Below are positions 47,663 to 57,641 of a stretch of 64,000 nucleotides of DNA, one piece after another. The stretch comes from Tubulanus polymorphus (lineage: Eukaryota > Nemertea > Palaeonemertea > Tubulaniformes > Tubulanidae), in assembly GCF_964204645.1 (NCBI RefSeq), contig NC_134027.1:19210485-19274484 (forward strand). The letters run 5' to 3'. The notes beneath the pieces are model-generated. The model saw nothing but the letters and a program-made list of their open reading frames with translations, was not told where the DNA came from and ran no database searches. Each line of letters starts with the position of its first letter. Position 1 is the stretch's first letter. The position numbers and the translations under genes are program-made.

Positions 47663-49259
47663 TCTTACACCGTGACGTGCTCTTTGGCTACAATTCTAGT
47701 ACAAATTAGTACAAATTTAGTAAAACTATATATGAAAGGGGGAATGTGATATGACTAGATTCAAAACATTTGATTACTATTGATTTATGTTATCGCCGAA
47801 TCTTTCAACGCCTGACGACCTTACTTTTTAAGTCAACCCTTTTTTCATCAGTCATCCAATTATTATTCAATCGAAACGTTTTAGGTAAATTTGTTTTCAC
47901 GCGAGATAAGATCGCAGCAGGTACCGCTGTACAGTGAGTGTCTCTCAGCACGAGACTCGCCCATCGCAGTAATTACGCTAATGTAGAAACTTCAACGAAA
48001 ATGTTTGGCTTGAATTGAAATGACTGCGTGAAATAAACCATCTCGCTTGGAAGAAGTTGCGAATGAATATCAATTTGCCAATGTGTCAACATGCTGCTCC
48101 GTTTTCATAATAACTTATGATGTTTCTCTCGGTTTCCCCAAAGTGGTGTATCTTTTACTTATAATTGCGTTTGTCTACCATGAAACTAACTGATTGCTGC
48201 ATCTGATATTAACAGCAGTAATGGAAATAAAATATAACTGATATTTGAATGTGTATATATGTTCAACTTGCGGTTAAAACTAAACACAAAAAATTTCAAC
48301 GTATTCAATTCGGCAGCCAACAAAGTTAACCCCAATCAGTCACTTGCCGGTTCGGGCTGGTTGGAAGATTGTTTGAATGAACCAGAACCGGAATTTCCAA
48401 TTATGTACTTTGATTAAACTTCTGTAATTTCCCGTGTTTCGCTACTTGCAGGTGTGGTGGGTTTGCAAGAGATACTCAACCAAAACAAATGAAATCTACC
48501 GAACAAATAAATTACAGGATCAATCCCTATTTCAAGATTTTATAAAACTGACCACAGATGTGTAAACTATAATAATAAAATTTGAAGCGGCATCCTCGAA
48601 GTGGACCTTTTATCTAGGATTGAAATGTATCAAAGTCTTCTAAACTGATGATTGTGACTCCCATAGATAATGAAAATACAGCCCAAAGAGATTTGCATAA
48701 AAAATGTGGCACTATTTTCCGCAATTTCGGTTGTTCAAAGGAAACCCCCTTGCCCTTGATCAGTGAGAATTTTTCATGTTACAATTTGCGTCTTGTGTTT
48801 CACTTGAATATTTATGAAGAGTTGCTCTGCCACGCAACTGACCTCCTGAATATGACTTGATAAATTCTCTCAGTAATGAGTTTATTCTGAATCAATGATG
48901 TATGGTAACTCATCACCGGTTCCGGTGTATAGCGGTTATCAGTAGTGATCGGCTTGCCATAATTATATGACCAGATTAAACTTAATCTTACTACGGAGGT
49001 CGAAAGTTCTAGGCGAATTGATGTGTATGCTCAGGGGGATATCTCCGCAATTGGCTTCATTTCTTGTTGTGTCTTTTAACTATGGCACTTATGCCTGAAT
49101 AGAACAGAACTGGGAAAACTTTTGCGTGTCGAATGCCAAGGAGTTAGGGTCCTAATGCAGATTGAAACTTGCAAGCCAGTCTGAATTTTATGTGTAAGTT
49201 TTAGAATTACAAGCCTGGTCTTCGATATTGAACACTGGAATTGATTTAAGTCCAGTTTC
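47663..49259. other. intronic sequence without recognised gene
   Basis: Unique sequence, with moderate CpG content near 47900-48060. Nothing supported. Confidence 0.45.
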
Positions 49260-49502
49260 GGATCGAGCAACCATTCATAGTGGTGCTAAATGTGCCTGTT
49301 TCATGCGGGATGATTTTGGCCTGACCAAAAACATCGGATTAGGCCTGTGTCAAATTTTAGCACAGTACAAATTTATTCTCTGTGAATGCCAAATGAATCA
49401 CCTTGCTTGTCACAACGCCATCTTGACAACATTTTACTAACAAGTAAAAGATCTAAGCATGAACTTGCTCTCTAATTAAGCATGTCAGATCATGACTTAA
49501 AA
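49260..49502. mobile_element. family 1 MITE copy, diverged
   Basis: Has GATGATTTTGGCCTGACCAA, AAATTTTAGCACAGTACAAA, AATGAATCACCTTGCTTGTC and GCTCTCTAATTAAGCATG, ending GATCATGACTTAA. Confidence 0.5.
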
Positions 49503-49891
49503 TCGAATGGGCCAGTTTAGCACAGACTTTTGCCAGTGGGAAGCTTGGTATGTTCCATATTTGAGCCTACTTAACTAATTTTAGAAAATTGCGAGGAGAA
49601 ATTTGCATCAGGTCAGCGCTTGCCTGAGTGGATATTTATGAGCTTTCTGTCCACTCTGATAATTATGCATATGGACAGCATGACTGCATAGATTCAGTGT
49701 GCCTTGATATTCATTGCCACAAACTTTCTAAATATGTACAAATTCTCTGTTGTACAAAATTTGAATTTTAATTGAAATTTTGATGCCGTGTTTTTAATCA
49801 CGTTGGTAACTCGTGTTTTTAATGACATTGGTATCTCTTGTTTATAGAAGGTAAATCAATTATTTTTTCTACAGTTGTCTGTTTTGTTTGA
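49503..49891. other. intronic sequence without recognised gene
   Basis: Nothing supported. Confidence 0.4.
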
Positions 49892-50454
49892 TAAGCCGCG
49901 TTCACACTAGATTCGGCGCTCATGGAGTACCGTACTTTGCTGGTGCCAAATTTGGCCTGTGCCCAATTAGAGAGCGCGTTCACACGCAAACCATTCACTC
50001 GATACAACAATGCTCAAACAAAGGGAAGTGGATCATTTCCGGTGCCAGTTGCAATTCAAACGAAATCATTTGTCTTGTACTAAAATTAGGGTCGGGCCTG
50101 GTCCGACGTTTTTGGTCGGGCCAAAATTGGCCTGGGCCAAATCTTAAGCCCAGTATAGTAGTCACACGGTGTGCCGATAGAGCAGAGTGTAATTAGTGTA
50201 TTGTACTACGAAGATGTACGCAGCAGTAGAAGAATACGCACCTAGCTAAGCGCCAAATCTGCGTTCACACTACAGAAACTACGCAACCAGCTCAGTGCCG
50301 TACTGAGATTGGGTTTTCGACACCGAATCCCATTCCGCGCTTAATAAGCCGTGTATTTGAGTATCGAACTGAAAAAGCCGCGAACTGGCCTCGTATTATT
50401 TCAAAGTGTGAACGCTTAGTACTGCACTGAAATCCTAGTGTGAACGCAGCTATA
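49892..50454 (-). mobile_element. family 3 MITE with an internal family 1 segment
   Basis: The outer parts are family 3 in reverse orientation (49892-49943: AGCCGCGTTCACACTAGATT, GAGTACCGTACTTTGCTGG; and 50147-50454: CAGTATAGTAGTCACACGG through AGTGTGAACGCAGCT). Between them, 49944-50146 is family 1 (GCCAAATTTGGCCTGTGCCC, ACCATTCACTCGATACAACA, TTTTTGGTCGGGCCAAAATT, GGCCTGGGCCAAATCTTAAG). The stretch of family 3 expected there is missing, so this is replacement rather than simple insertion. Confidence 0.65.
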
Positions 50455-52915
50455 GACAAATTCAAAGAAGGTGTTTTAACTTCCTATGTGAAGGTCACTA
50501 GGATTATTGCTCATGAAATGCAATGTGAAAGATAGTGGCTGAAGTGCATGAGATAGTGGATTAACATTATTCTAAGTTCAATTCACATTTTTGTTGCCTC
50601 TGTATCATATTTCTGATGATGGAAAACAATTAGAACTAATTTGTTTCATGTTTGAAGCTTTTTGTGAATCCGAACCCATAAATTGAATCGACATTCTGGT
50701 CTGAAGCGCTTCCTTAATCATCATTAGCAAAGTACCTTAACATAATCAATATGTATTAATATGTATTAAGTCCATTGATGACAGGATACCGGACTATGTA
50801 ATCAGTATTCTGAATGTCTGACCTGAGTTTGACTTATCCAAGAGTCATTATCGGTCAAATATACATAAAACCACCCACTAATACACCCTAAATACTTCAT
50901 AGTTCATTGATCCTCTTGGATTATGACTCTTAAGAGAGATCATTAAAAGCATGTTAGTCTACTCCTGTTTTCTGTTACCAGGTTTATGGCACGTCTTGGA
51001 TGGTCATTGATATTTCACATGAGAATGTTAGATGCCATTATGTATTGCATCAAGGTCATGATGCCCTCCAAGATGGCCGATTGGCAGCCATCTATGTACC
51101 AAAAATGTCAATTATTTGGCCTATGACTGAATGCATTTTATATAGAGCATTGATATTTCACATGAGAATGTAACATGGCATTATATACCGGTATATGAAT
51201 CTAGGTTATAATGCCATACAAGATGGCTGACTATTTAAAAAAAGTACATTTTGGGCTATAACTATGATAATAGTTCCACTTCTATGAAAATCAATGGCAG
51301 TGTGCGCCATACTTCATTTTCGCCGCTCCAGTTGAGAGGTCCAACCTTATTAAGGATGGTAGCTATTCACTATCCAATACTGCCGCTATGGCGGCCATCT
51401 TGAATTTCTCATTAACACTGTTGATACAGTCTTTAAACTTAAATGATTTTACTGAATCTAGTTGTATGAGCTGGGGCAGGTGAGAGGCCTACCTCTATTG
51501 AAAACTGCTATTATCCTGTCAAATAAGGTCAACATGTTGCCATCAGTCTTTCTGACAGTGATTCTACCATTTAATTGTAATGATTAAGAAGTGACAGTGA
51601 AACAAATAACATGCTCTCACAGTGGATCAAACCTGATCGTGTACACAGGCGAGTGTGGTAAGCAGCACTTGGCTAGTGGTTTTATAGCAGTTAATTGTAA
51701 GACGCATGTAATTTTTACAAAAAATCTTCTCTTCATGAAATGAATATTAATGTTAAAAAGATAGCAGTTAATCGTACTACAAGCTTTTTGATTGGTAAGT
51801 TGAATTCATGATAATGGTTTCAGCTCAGGATTAAGTTTCTTTCGTAGTGTGTGAAGTTGTTAATTGAACGATTTCGAGGTCAGGAATATAATTGTATCTG
51901 GTTGTACTCTCCGCTTTCAGTCAGCATGATACACGCGCAGTATGGTTCTATGGTATATCATAGTGAATCGATATATGGTCTGAAATTGATGAACTGTAGC
52001 CATTGATTTAATATGCTTGGCTAAATTACGATTGATTGTCAAAGTGTCTGGCTGCATTTCTAATAAATCAAATTTTTCCTTCATAAATCGGCTCAAATCA
52101 ATACGATCGTAACTAGTAATGATTATTAACACTGCAGTATCGAAGTCCCAAATTAGTTTCACCTGTCTACGGCTAACGGGCATCAAGTTCGATTTGTCAT
52201 GAATTTGATATTTAATTCAGGTAAAGCTAAGAAACCACAGAATTTGTACTTAAAGCGGGTGCGTAGAGTCCTCATTGCTTATAACGTAACGCAACTTGGC
52301 AATTAGGTGGAATATGATGCGATCCACAGCAGTGGTGTGTGACTCTGTCAGTCTCATCTGAAACGCAGTCAGTTGCAACTGGGAGAGGCGATTGCGTCAT
52401 GTCGCAGCAAGTAGAACATGTATGACTAGTTGCGACTGAGGAGTTTGACTGGTCTTTGGGACATATTCGTCATTGGTGATAGCAGCATTGCACCGAGGTT
52501 GCAAGGCTGACCTTTACCTGGCCTTACATTATCTGCTATTGATAATCTCTAGAATGGAATGTCAACTTGTCGCCTTGATCTGCGACCCCTCAGATATTAA
52601 GTTTTTTCTGAGTATTCAGAGATTGCTTTTGAAGGTGTGGTGAATAATGTCTAATGTTGGGTGTTCCATTTGTTAGCTCATTTCAATCAATTCTGTCCCG
52701 GGTGAAGTTTTTCCTAATGCATTTCTAAACATAATTTCAAATCCATCCATACAAGTATGGTAATATAAGTAGGCAATAAATAAGTTAGATACTTGCTGAC
52801 AACACAGATGACCCTGGCAAAGCAAGAGAGTTTTTAGTTGTAGTTCCAGATCAGTAGGAATTTCCAAATACGCAGTTCAAGATAAGTTTGTGGTACGTCA
52901 TTGGATCCTGTTTCG
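50455..52915. other. intronic sequence; 143-bp tandem units near 51.0-51.3 kb
   Basis: Apart from the tandem pair listed separately this is unique AT-rich sequence. No exon supported. Confidence 0.45.
51005..51290. repeat. tandem pair of ~143-bp units
   Basis: CATTGATATTTCACATGAGA starts at 51005 and 51148. Both units continue with GCCATTAT/GGCATTAT, then CAAGATGGC(C/T)GA. Similarity falls off in the following sequence (GGCAGTGTGCGCC, GGCGGCCATCTTGAA), which may be further decayed units. Confidence 0.65.
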
Positions 52916-53046
52916 CAGTCATGATTATATCCAAAAGACAGTGGTCTTTAATCTTACAACTGGTCTTATTTTGTTAGTTTGGCTATGGTTAGACTGGCCT
53001 CAAATCTAAGCCAATGATTGTGGACCGTGCCCCTGAACTGCAACGT
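52916..53046. mobile_element. family 5 repeat copy
   Basis: Contains CAGTGGTCTTTAATCTTACA, ACTGGTCTTATTTTGTTAGT and TTAGACTGGCCTCAAATCTA, with GCCCCTGAACTGCAACG at the end, as in 62903-63035. Confidence 0.4.
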
Positions 53047-53307
53047 TAAATATGATTACGTGAGCAAGGTTTCGACCTTCACCTCTACCAATTATGTCCT
53101 TAAAAATGGACAGCCAGAGCTTCATGGTCGAAGACCGAAAACACGGTGAACAGCTTTAGCTCACCTGGTCGATAATTTGTAACTGAAGGGTCGTGACTGG
53201 ACGAATGAGACTTTTATTAAATAATAAACAGATTAGTTCAGGGAACACTCAATGCTGAACATTGCTGTAGGCTTCTCCGCGTTGACATAAGCACAATCTT
53301 TACATAC
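53047..53307. other. short intronic spacer
   Basis: Nothing recognised. Confidence 0.4.
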
Positions 53308-53440
53308 ATTCAGCCCTTGATATTGCTTTGATAAGGATGGCAGTGGATTCTGATATATCCGCTCTGTCTCTAGAGGCATAGACAGAAGTGATCATCGCTG
53401 CAAACGCAATCAGTAAAATGCTATGAAGTGTATATCTCAT
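53308..53440 (-). CDS. candidate first coding exon of a small secreted peptide gene (minus strand)
   Basis: On the minus strand an ATG at 53440 opens a frame starting MRYTLHSILLIAFAAMITSV and continuing YASRDRADISES, then TAILIKAISRAE. This is a textbook signal peptide (positive start, hydrophobic core, cleavage after VYA) followed by a polar stretch. The frame runs into GAA T|GTATGT, a consensus donor at 53307 (alternative GTAAAG at 53303). An in-frame upstream ATG at 53524 exists, but the one at 53440 gives the signal peptide and has G at -3. A TATA-like word (TTTATATATTTG) lies near 53525-53536. Without splicing the frame stops two codons later. Neuropeptide or other secreted products are possible; I recognise no family. 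No compatible second exon was found. Confidence 0.3.
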
Positions 53441-54244
53441 CTCTCGTAGTGCGTCATGCTTCAGCAAATAATCTAATATGAATTCAGAATTTCCAATTCT
53501 CAATTTCGTCATCGAAATCTTCAAATATATAAATGAATTAAATTCAGAAATTCTGATGAGTTGATCAGATACTGTATAAGAAATTGATAAAGTTTTATTT
53601 GAGTTGGGACTGACCAGCTAGCTGGTAAAAGTATTGGCGATTTATAGTAGACCCACCCTTTTTCACTGTGTAGAGTTTGAACTGACCCGTGCCTACCATA
53701 CTTGATAGTGTGAGCTGATACATGGGTTTGCTTGACTCTTTTTAAGAAGTCTTTTTCACATGTATGTCGTGCTAACTATTCAATCTAGCTCCTTGTGTCA
53801 TACTTGTTGAAGTGATTGAGAATGAGAAGGTTATCATAATCAGAACTAATCGTAATTTTGTTTTGTGGTTAAGACGTATCATTTTGATGAAAGTTTTGTT
53901 GGTTTCAGCCCAACTTTACCCTAGTGGACTATTGAAATTTGTTTTCGTGTGTTTTTTCGGTTGAAGAATCCTATCCTTAGCTTCATTTTTTCCACTTAAG
54001 GATCACAGATTTGATAATCAGCCAGTTTATCATAGATGGTACAGCTTCGGCATAAATCATACAAGCTATTGGGACGACTAAAGGGAACCAACAAATTGAT
54101 CTGAAGTATTCATTACTGCCAACCACGACTGTCTTGTTACTTAAAACCACGAGTGTAAATTATGAACAATATTGGCATCAGTTTTCATAAAGAAACAGAC
54201 GGTAATACTCACCGGTAGTGCTTAGTAGTGCTAGTAGCTATAAG
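53441..54244. other. intronic sequence without recognised gene
   Basis: Contains the upstream region of the minus-strand candidate exon; otherwise nothing. Confidence 0.4.
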
Positions 54245-54497
54245 CTGCGATCACACGAAGACGATTTGGCCCAGACCAAATTAGCAAGGATCAGGCCTAA
54301 TTAGAGAGTGTGTTCACATGTAAACCACTCACTCGATACTAAACAGTGCTCCAACAATGCGAATTCACACGCAATATGATTTGACCCGTGCTTAGATTTG
54401 GCTCATTTGGCACCCAAACAGTTTTTCATGTGAATAGTAACTGTTGATCCAAGCCAAATTTGACACGGGCAAAAAAGCAAGTGTGATCGTGGCTTTA
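54245..54497. mobile_element. family 1 MITE copy with internal deletion
   Basis: Starts AAGCTGCGATCACACGAAGA and ends AGTGTGATCGTGGCTTT. Has GATTTGGCCCAGACCAAATT, CCACTCACTCGATACTAAAC and GATCCAAGCCAAATTTGACA. Confidence 0.65.
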
Positions 54498-55141
54498 GGC
54501 TGGTGGAAGCCCTATGGCTCTTGTTAAGAATAAACCAATTGGGATAAAATGGTCCTGTCATTGCAGATTGATACTTGCATAGTATTGATATTGTGTAGTG
54601 TAACGGCTTGTCATATCAGAAGGGTTTATCTCTGAAAACTTAAAGGAGTTAAAGTAGGATTAGAAACATCCTGAAGTTTCTATCAAAATGGCAGAATATG
54701 TGTATTTGGAAATGTTGAGTGAAGCCCATACGGAAAGTTTCGGTCTTGTTTCCATAAGGAGTTAGATATTACATTATACACAATTTGTCTATTTACATTG
54801 GTGCCTCTGCATATTTCATAACCGCAATCAATTTCCAAGTTGTAGCTCATGACATGTTCTATGATTGTTCTAAGTTTTAAGGTTGTTGGTTTCTGTTCAT
54901 CTTCATCAGAGGGCATTGAATTGCGGAATCACATGGTATTTCCATTCATGTTGGCCCGTGCATAGCCCCAATCTATTGCAAAGTTATAGCTCATGACATG
55001 CTCTATGATTGATAAATTCATTGTTTGAATATTGCGATCGTAGGATTGTCGGGCATTTCACCAAATGGGCATGGTGTCCCTGGTCCCCTAGTTCATCATA
55101 CACACCTACCGCTTATCTCGCAAGCCCCATGAGGTTAAATT
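54498..55141. other. intronic sequence without recognised gene
   Basis: The word GTTATAGCTCATGACATG (or GTTGTAGCTC...) occurs at about 54839 and 54983 together with TTCTATGATTG, a 144-bp spaced direct repeat. No gene supported. Confidence 0.4.
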
Positions 55142-55811
55142 CTAGACGTATCGGCCCCACTCTGCGTGGTTGCGCCACCGCGCGGGATTTACGCGAAGCA
55201 GCAAACACAAACATGGCCACTCTCTCAATTTTCAATGATAGAAATCGTGTGTGCATTTCAATTATTTTGGCTTTTAGGGTTTTAAGGCACAATATAAGTT
55301 GATGATGTGATATGGCGATGTTAATTAATGATAATTCCGCAGTGAAGCTAGTCACGAACGGTGCCGATTGAGTGTACAGCTGCCAAAAACACTAAAATGT
55401 GCGTAGTTACGTAACTATTTGCAGTGAATTGCAGACGAAACATGAAGCCTTAACGGCCGTTTAAAAAAAAATTATACCAATTGCAATTGTAAAATAAAAA
55501 TGAGGTAGAACCTAAGTTAAAATTCTGGCCATTTCTAAAATGTTATTACTAATTTTTAGGCAGTGCCGAACGTTTAGTTTTCCAACAATAATAAGGGGTG
55601 GTAGGTAGTCATGCAATTCAAGTCATCATTTATTACACATTACTTCCATGTTGTTGAAAATCTCGCGAGTCCTGGACCAAACCCCATTGAACAATGTGAT
55701 CTGTGTGCTGGCCACAAATGCACACAGATCACACTATGCTACCCATTACACACTCCAGTACCCACAGCTTTCATATATCCATCCAAATATTTAGAGTGTC
55801 TTTCTTCCTGG
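55142..55811 (+). repeat. long dispersed repeat, copy 2 (670 bp)
   Basis: Same sequence as 13627-14285 with an 11-bp insertion (CCGATTGAGTG region near 55364) and scattered substitutions. The hairpin is preserved (55695-55707 / 55721-55733). Here the short ATGGCC ORF runs on past the first copy's stop (TGA to TCA change), so the ORF is not conserved between the copies. Confidence 0.8.
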
Positions 55812-56218
55812 GTCAATCTGTTTAAAGTGATATTTACCTGCATTGTGGCAAGATTTCCTTGTACCTGATATTCAGAAACTGCTCATAATTCTGCCTTTTA
55901 TATTGTCGAACTCAATCCTTATGTGCTCTACTTCACCCAAATAACTAGGCAACTTCACATCCTGAAGATATTGCTAGTTGGAGGAATATGACACCGTGCT
56001 GCGTCTGGAAAAAACCTGTAGCTATATTCGTCTCAATTACACGGATCTTTTACATTGTATGTTGCCTGGCATTTGAGATAGCAGTTTAAATTATTGACCA
56101 TTCGCAGGGTTTGAAAACCCATTGACCCTGATCAAATAGCCTGGTTTCCATCTTTTTACCCTCAATCCACTGAACCCCCGCATACAGCATTATTCGATGT
56201 TTATATCTTCCCAATTAA
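55812..56218. other. intronic sequence without recognised gene
   Basis: Nothing supported. Confidence 0.4.
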
Positions 56219-56345
56219 CGAGAGAGAGAGAGACCAGAGAAGAATCTTTAATGTAGACACTGTCGCCATTAGGATTCGACCCCACGAACCCTGCATTGTT
56301 GGGACCAGCAGCCAATAATTCAAACCACTGGGCCACTATATTCAA
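56219..56345 (-). mobile_element. tRNA-derived SINE (minus strand), second type
   Basis: On the minus strand a perfect A box TGGCCCAGTGG (56335-56325) is followed 42 bp later by a near-perfect B box GGGTCGAATCC (56282-56272, one mismatch). The body runs towards a terminal (GA)n/(CT)n tract at 56219-56232. It lacks an obvious A-rich tail and duplication, so it is probably 5'-type tRNA head plus truncated body. The head differs from the 15.3-kb SINE. Confidence 0.6.
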
Positions 56346-57431
56346 AAGTTAATTCACTGGGCTTCAAACTCATCAACCAGTAGACTATCCCTGAGGATGA
56401 CGGTAGCAAATTTCGCAGTGTTTTGTACTAATACAGAATCCAGTTCCACAGCTGTGAGTAGATGCTGCTTAATCCAGATTCAATTGATTTGCGTTTTGAT
56501 ATATTCTGGATTTTAGTCACGGTCCACCTATACATGCAGGTTTTTCATAAACCGGATTTATTTCATACTTCTAAAGTGATCCAGATTATGCGGGTTGGTT
56601 GTGTTGATATTAATAGATTGAGGTATAATGATGGTTGTCACTTTGCAGCCAAAAGAGTAGCTTTGCGGGTGTATGAAAATATCTTAATGATAACAAGTTG
56701 GGTTTAAAATCTAAGTTGAGTTAGATATTCAAGAATCAACCATTTTGACTCGACTAGAACGCTAAACTGAATTGAGCTAATTCCAACCAATGGAATGAAT
56801 TTCAAGGAATTTCGCAGAAATGGTTCCAGATTAATATACAGGGAATAAGTTTCAGATGCGGTGCTGAAGAAGAGTGAATTGATGTACATTGCGTTTAGGA
56901 AATCCCTTTAACTATTACCGGTGAAACACATCAGGGAGACACAAGGCAAATTTATCCAAGAATTGCGAATTCAGTCGTGGATTTCATTACCATGTCAGAT
57001 CTTCCCGACGGCAAGTTTCAGCTACGAATCCATTCGGTTGATAGATTATGCCACGTCCCCAGTATGAAAAATGTTCAATACTTTTCGCTGATTTTTGTTC
57101 AAACGCGTCGGCATAATCAGTGGACATGCTTGGGAGATCTCGTATGGAAATTTAAGTGTTGATTGGTAAATCGCGTTGGTGGAGGAGCGGATCATATAAT
57201 CGGTGAATATTCAATGTGGATTACGTGTTCATTACCGGACTCTTCCAGACCTGCCAACCATTCTGTTTTTCCCGGAATGGTTACGTCAATGAAAGTGAAA
57301 TTATTATTATTATTGAATAGATATCATTTATTACACGAATCTAAGTCGTCATATGATTCATTTACTTGCTTTTGCGGTAAATCACGCCAGAATAAATTTT
57401 CAACGATCTTTGGCGGAACACTGACTGCTTT
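56346..57431. other. intronic sequence with chance ORFs
   Basis: ORFs at 56462-56707, 56977-57162 and 57163-57435 lie end to end, each with ordinary start and stop, but show no recognised domain. Confidence 0.35.
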
Positions 57432-57485
57432 GTGACTCGCTATTATGAAGTTTTGGCAGCTACTGCCATCTATGTAGAATTGAAA

Positions 57486-57641
57486 ATGGCGTCTGGTGAG
57501 GATAATTCTGTCATGTCTGATCCCGAGTTTTCTTCAATCCATCATCTCAATCTGAGCCTAGTGGACACACACGATTCTGAACTTGAGACAGAACGTACAG
57601 AAGAAGGTCCCACCAAAAAATCATTTGATTTTGATAGATGA
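57486..57641 (+). CDS. unrecognised 51-codon coding-like ORF
   Basis: The ATG at 57486 in a good context (GAAAATGGCG) opens 51 codons: MASGEDNSVMSDPEFSSIHH, then LNLSLVDTHDSELETERTEE, then GPTKKSFDFDR and a stop. The product is acidic, Ser-rich, Cys-free and predicted disordered, unlike typical AT-rich chance ORFs. The frame is also open upstream to 57432. Possible explanations are the first exon of an unknown gene, a retrocopy fragment or chance. A donor-like CTG|GTGAGG sits just four codons after the ATG. No family recognised. Confidence 0.25.
   Translation: MASGEDNSVMSDPEFSSIHHLNLSLVDTHDSELETERTEEGPTKKSFDFDR

Noticed and set aside
52673-52813. Minus-strand Cys-containing frame after a good acceptor (TTGCTTTGCCAG), as second exon of the peptide candidate at 53308-53440
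   Set aside because: The phases do not match: with either donor the joined frame is not the Cys-containing one. The join from the first donor stops within a few codons and the other gives an unremarkable hydrophobic tail.
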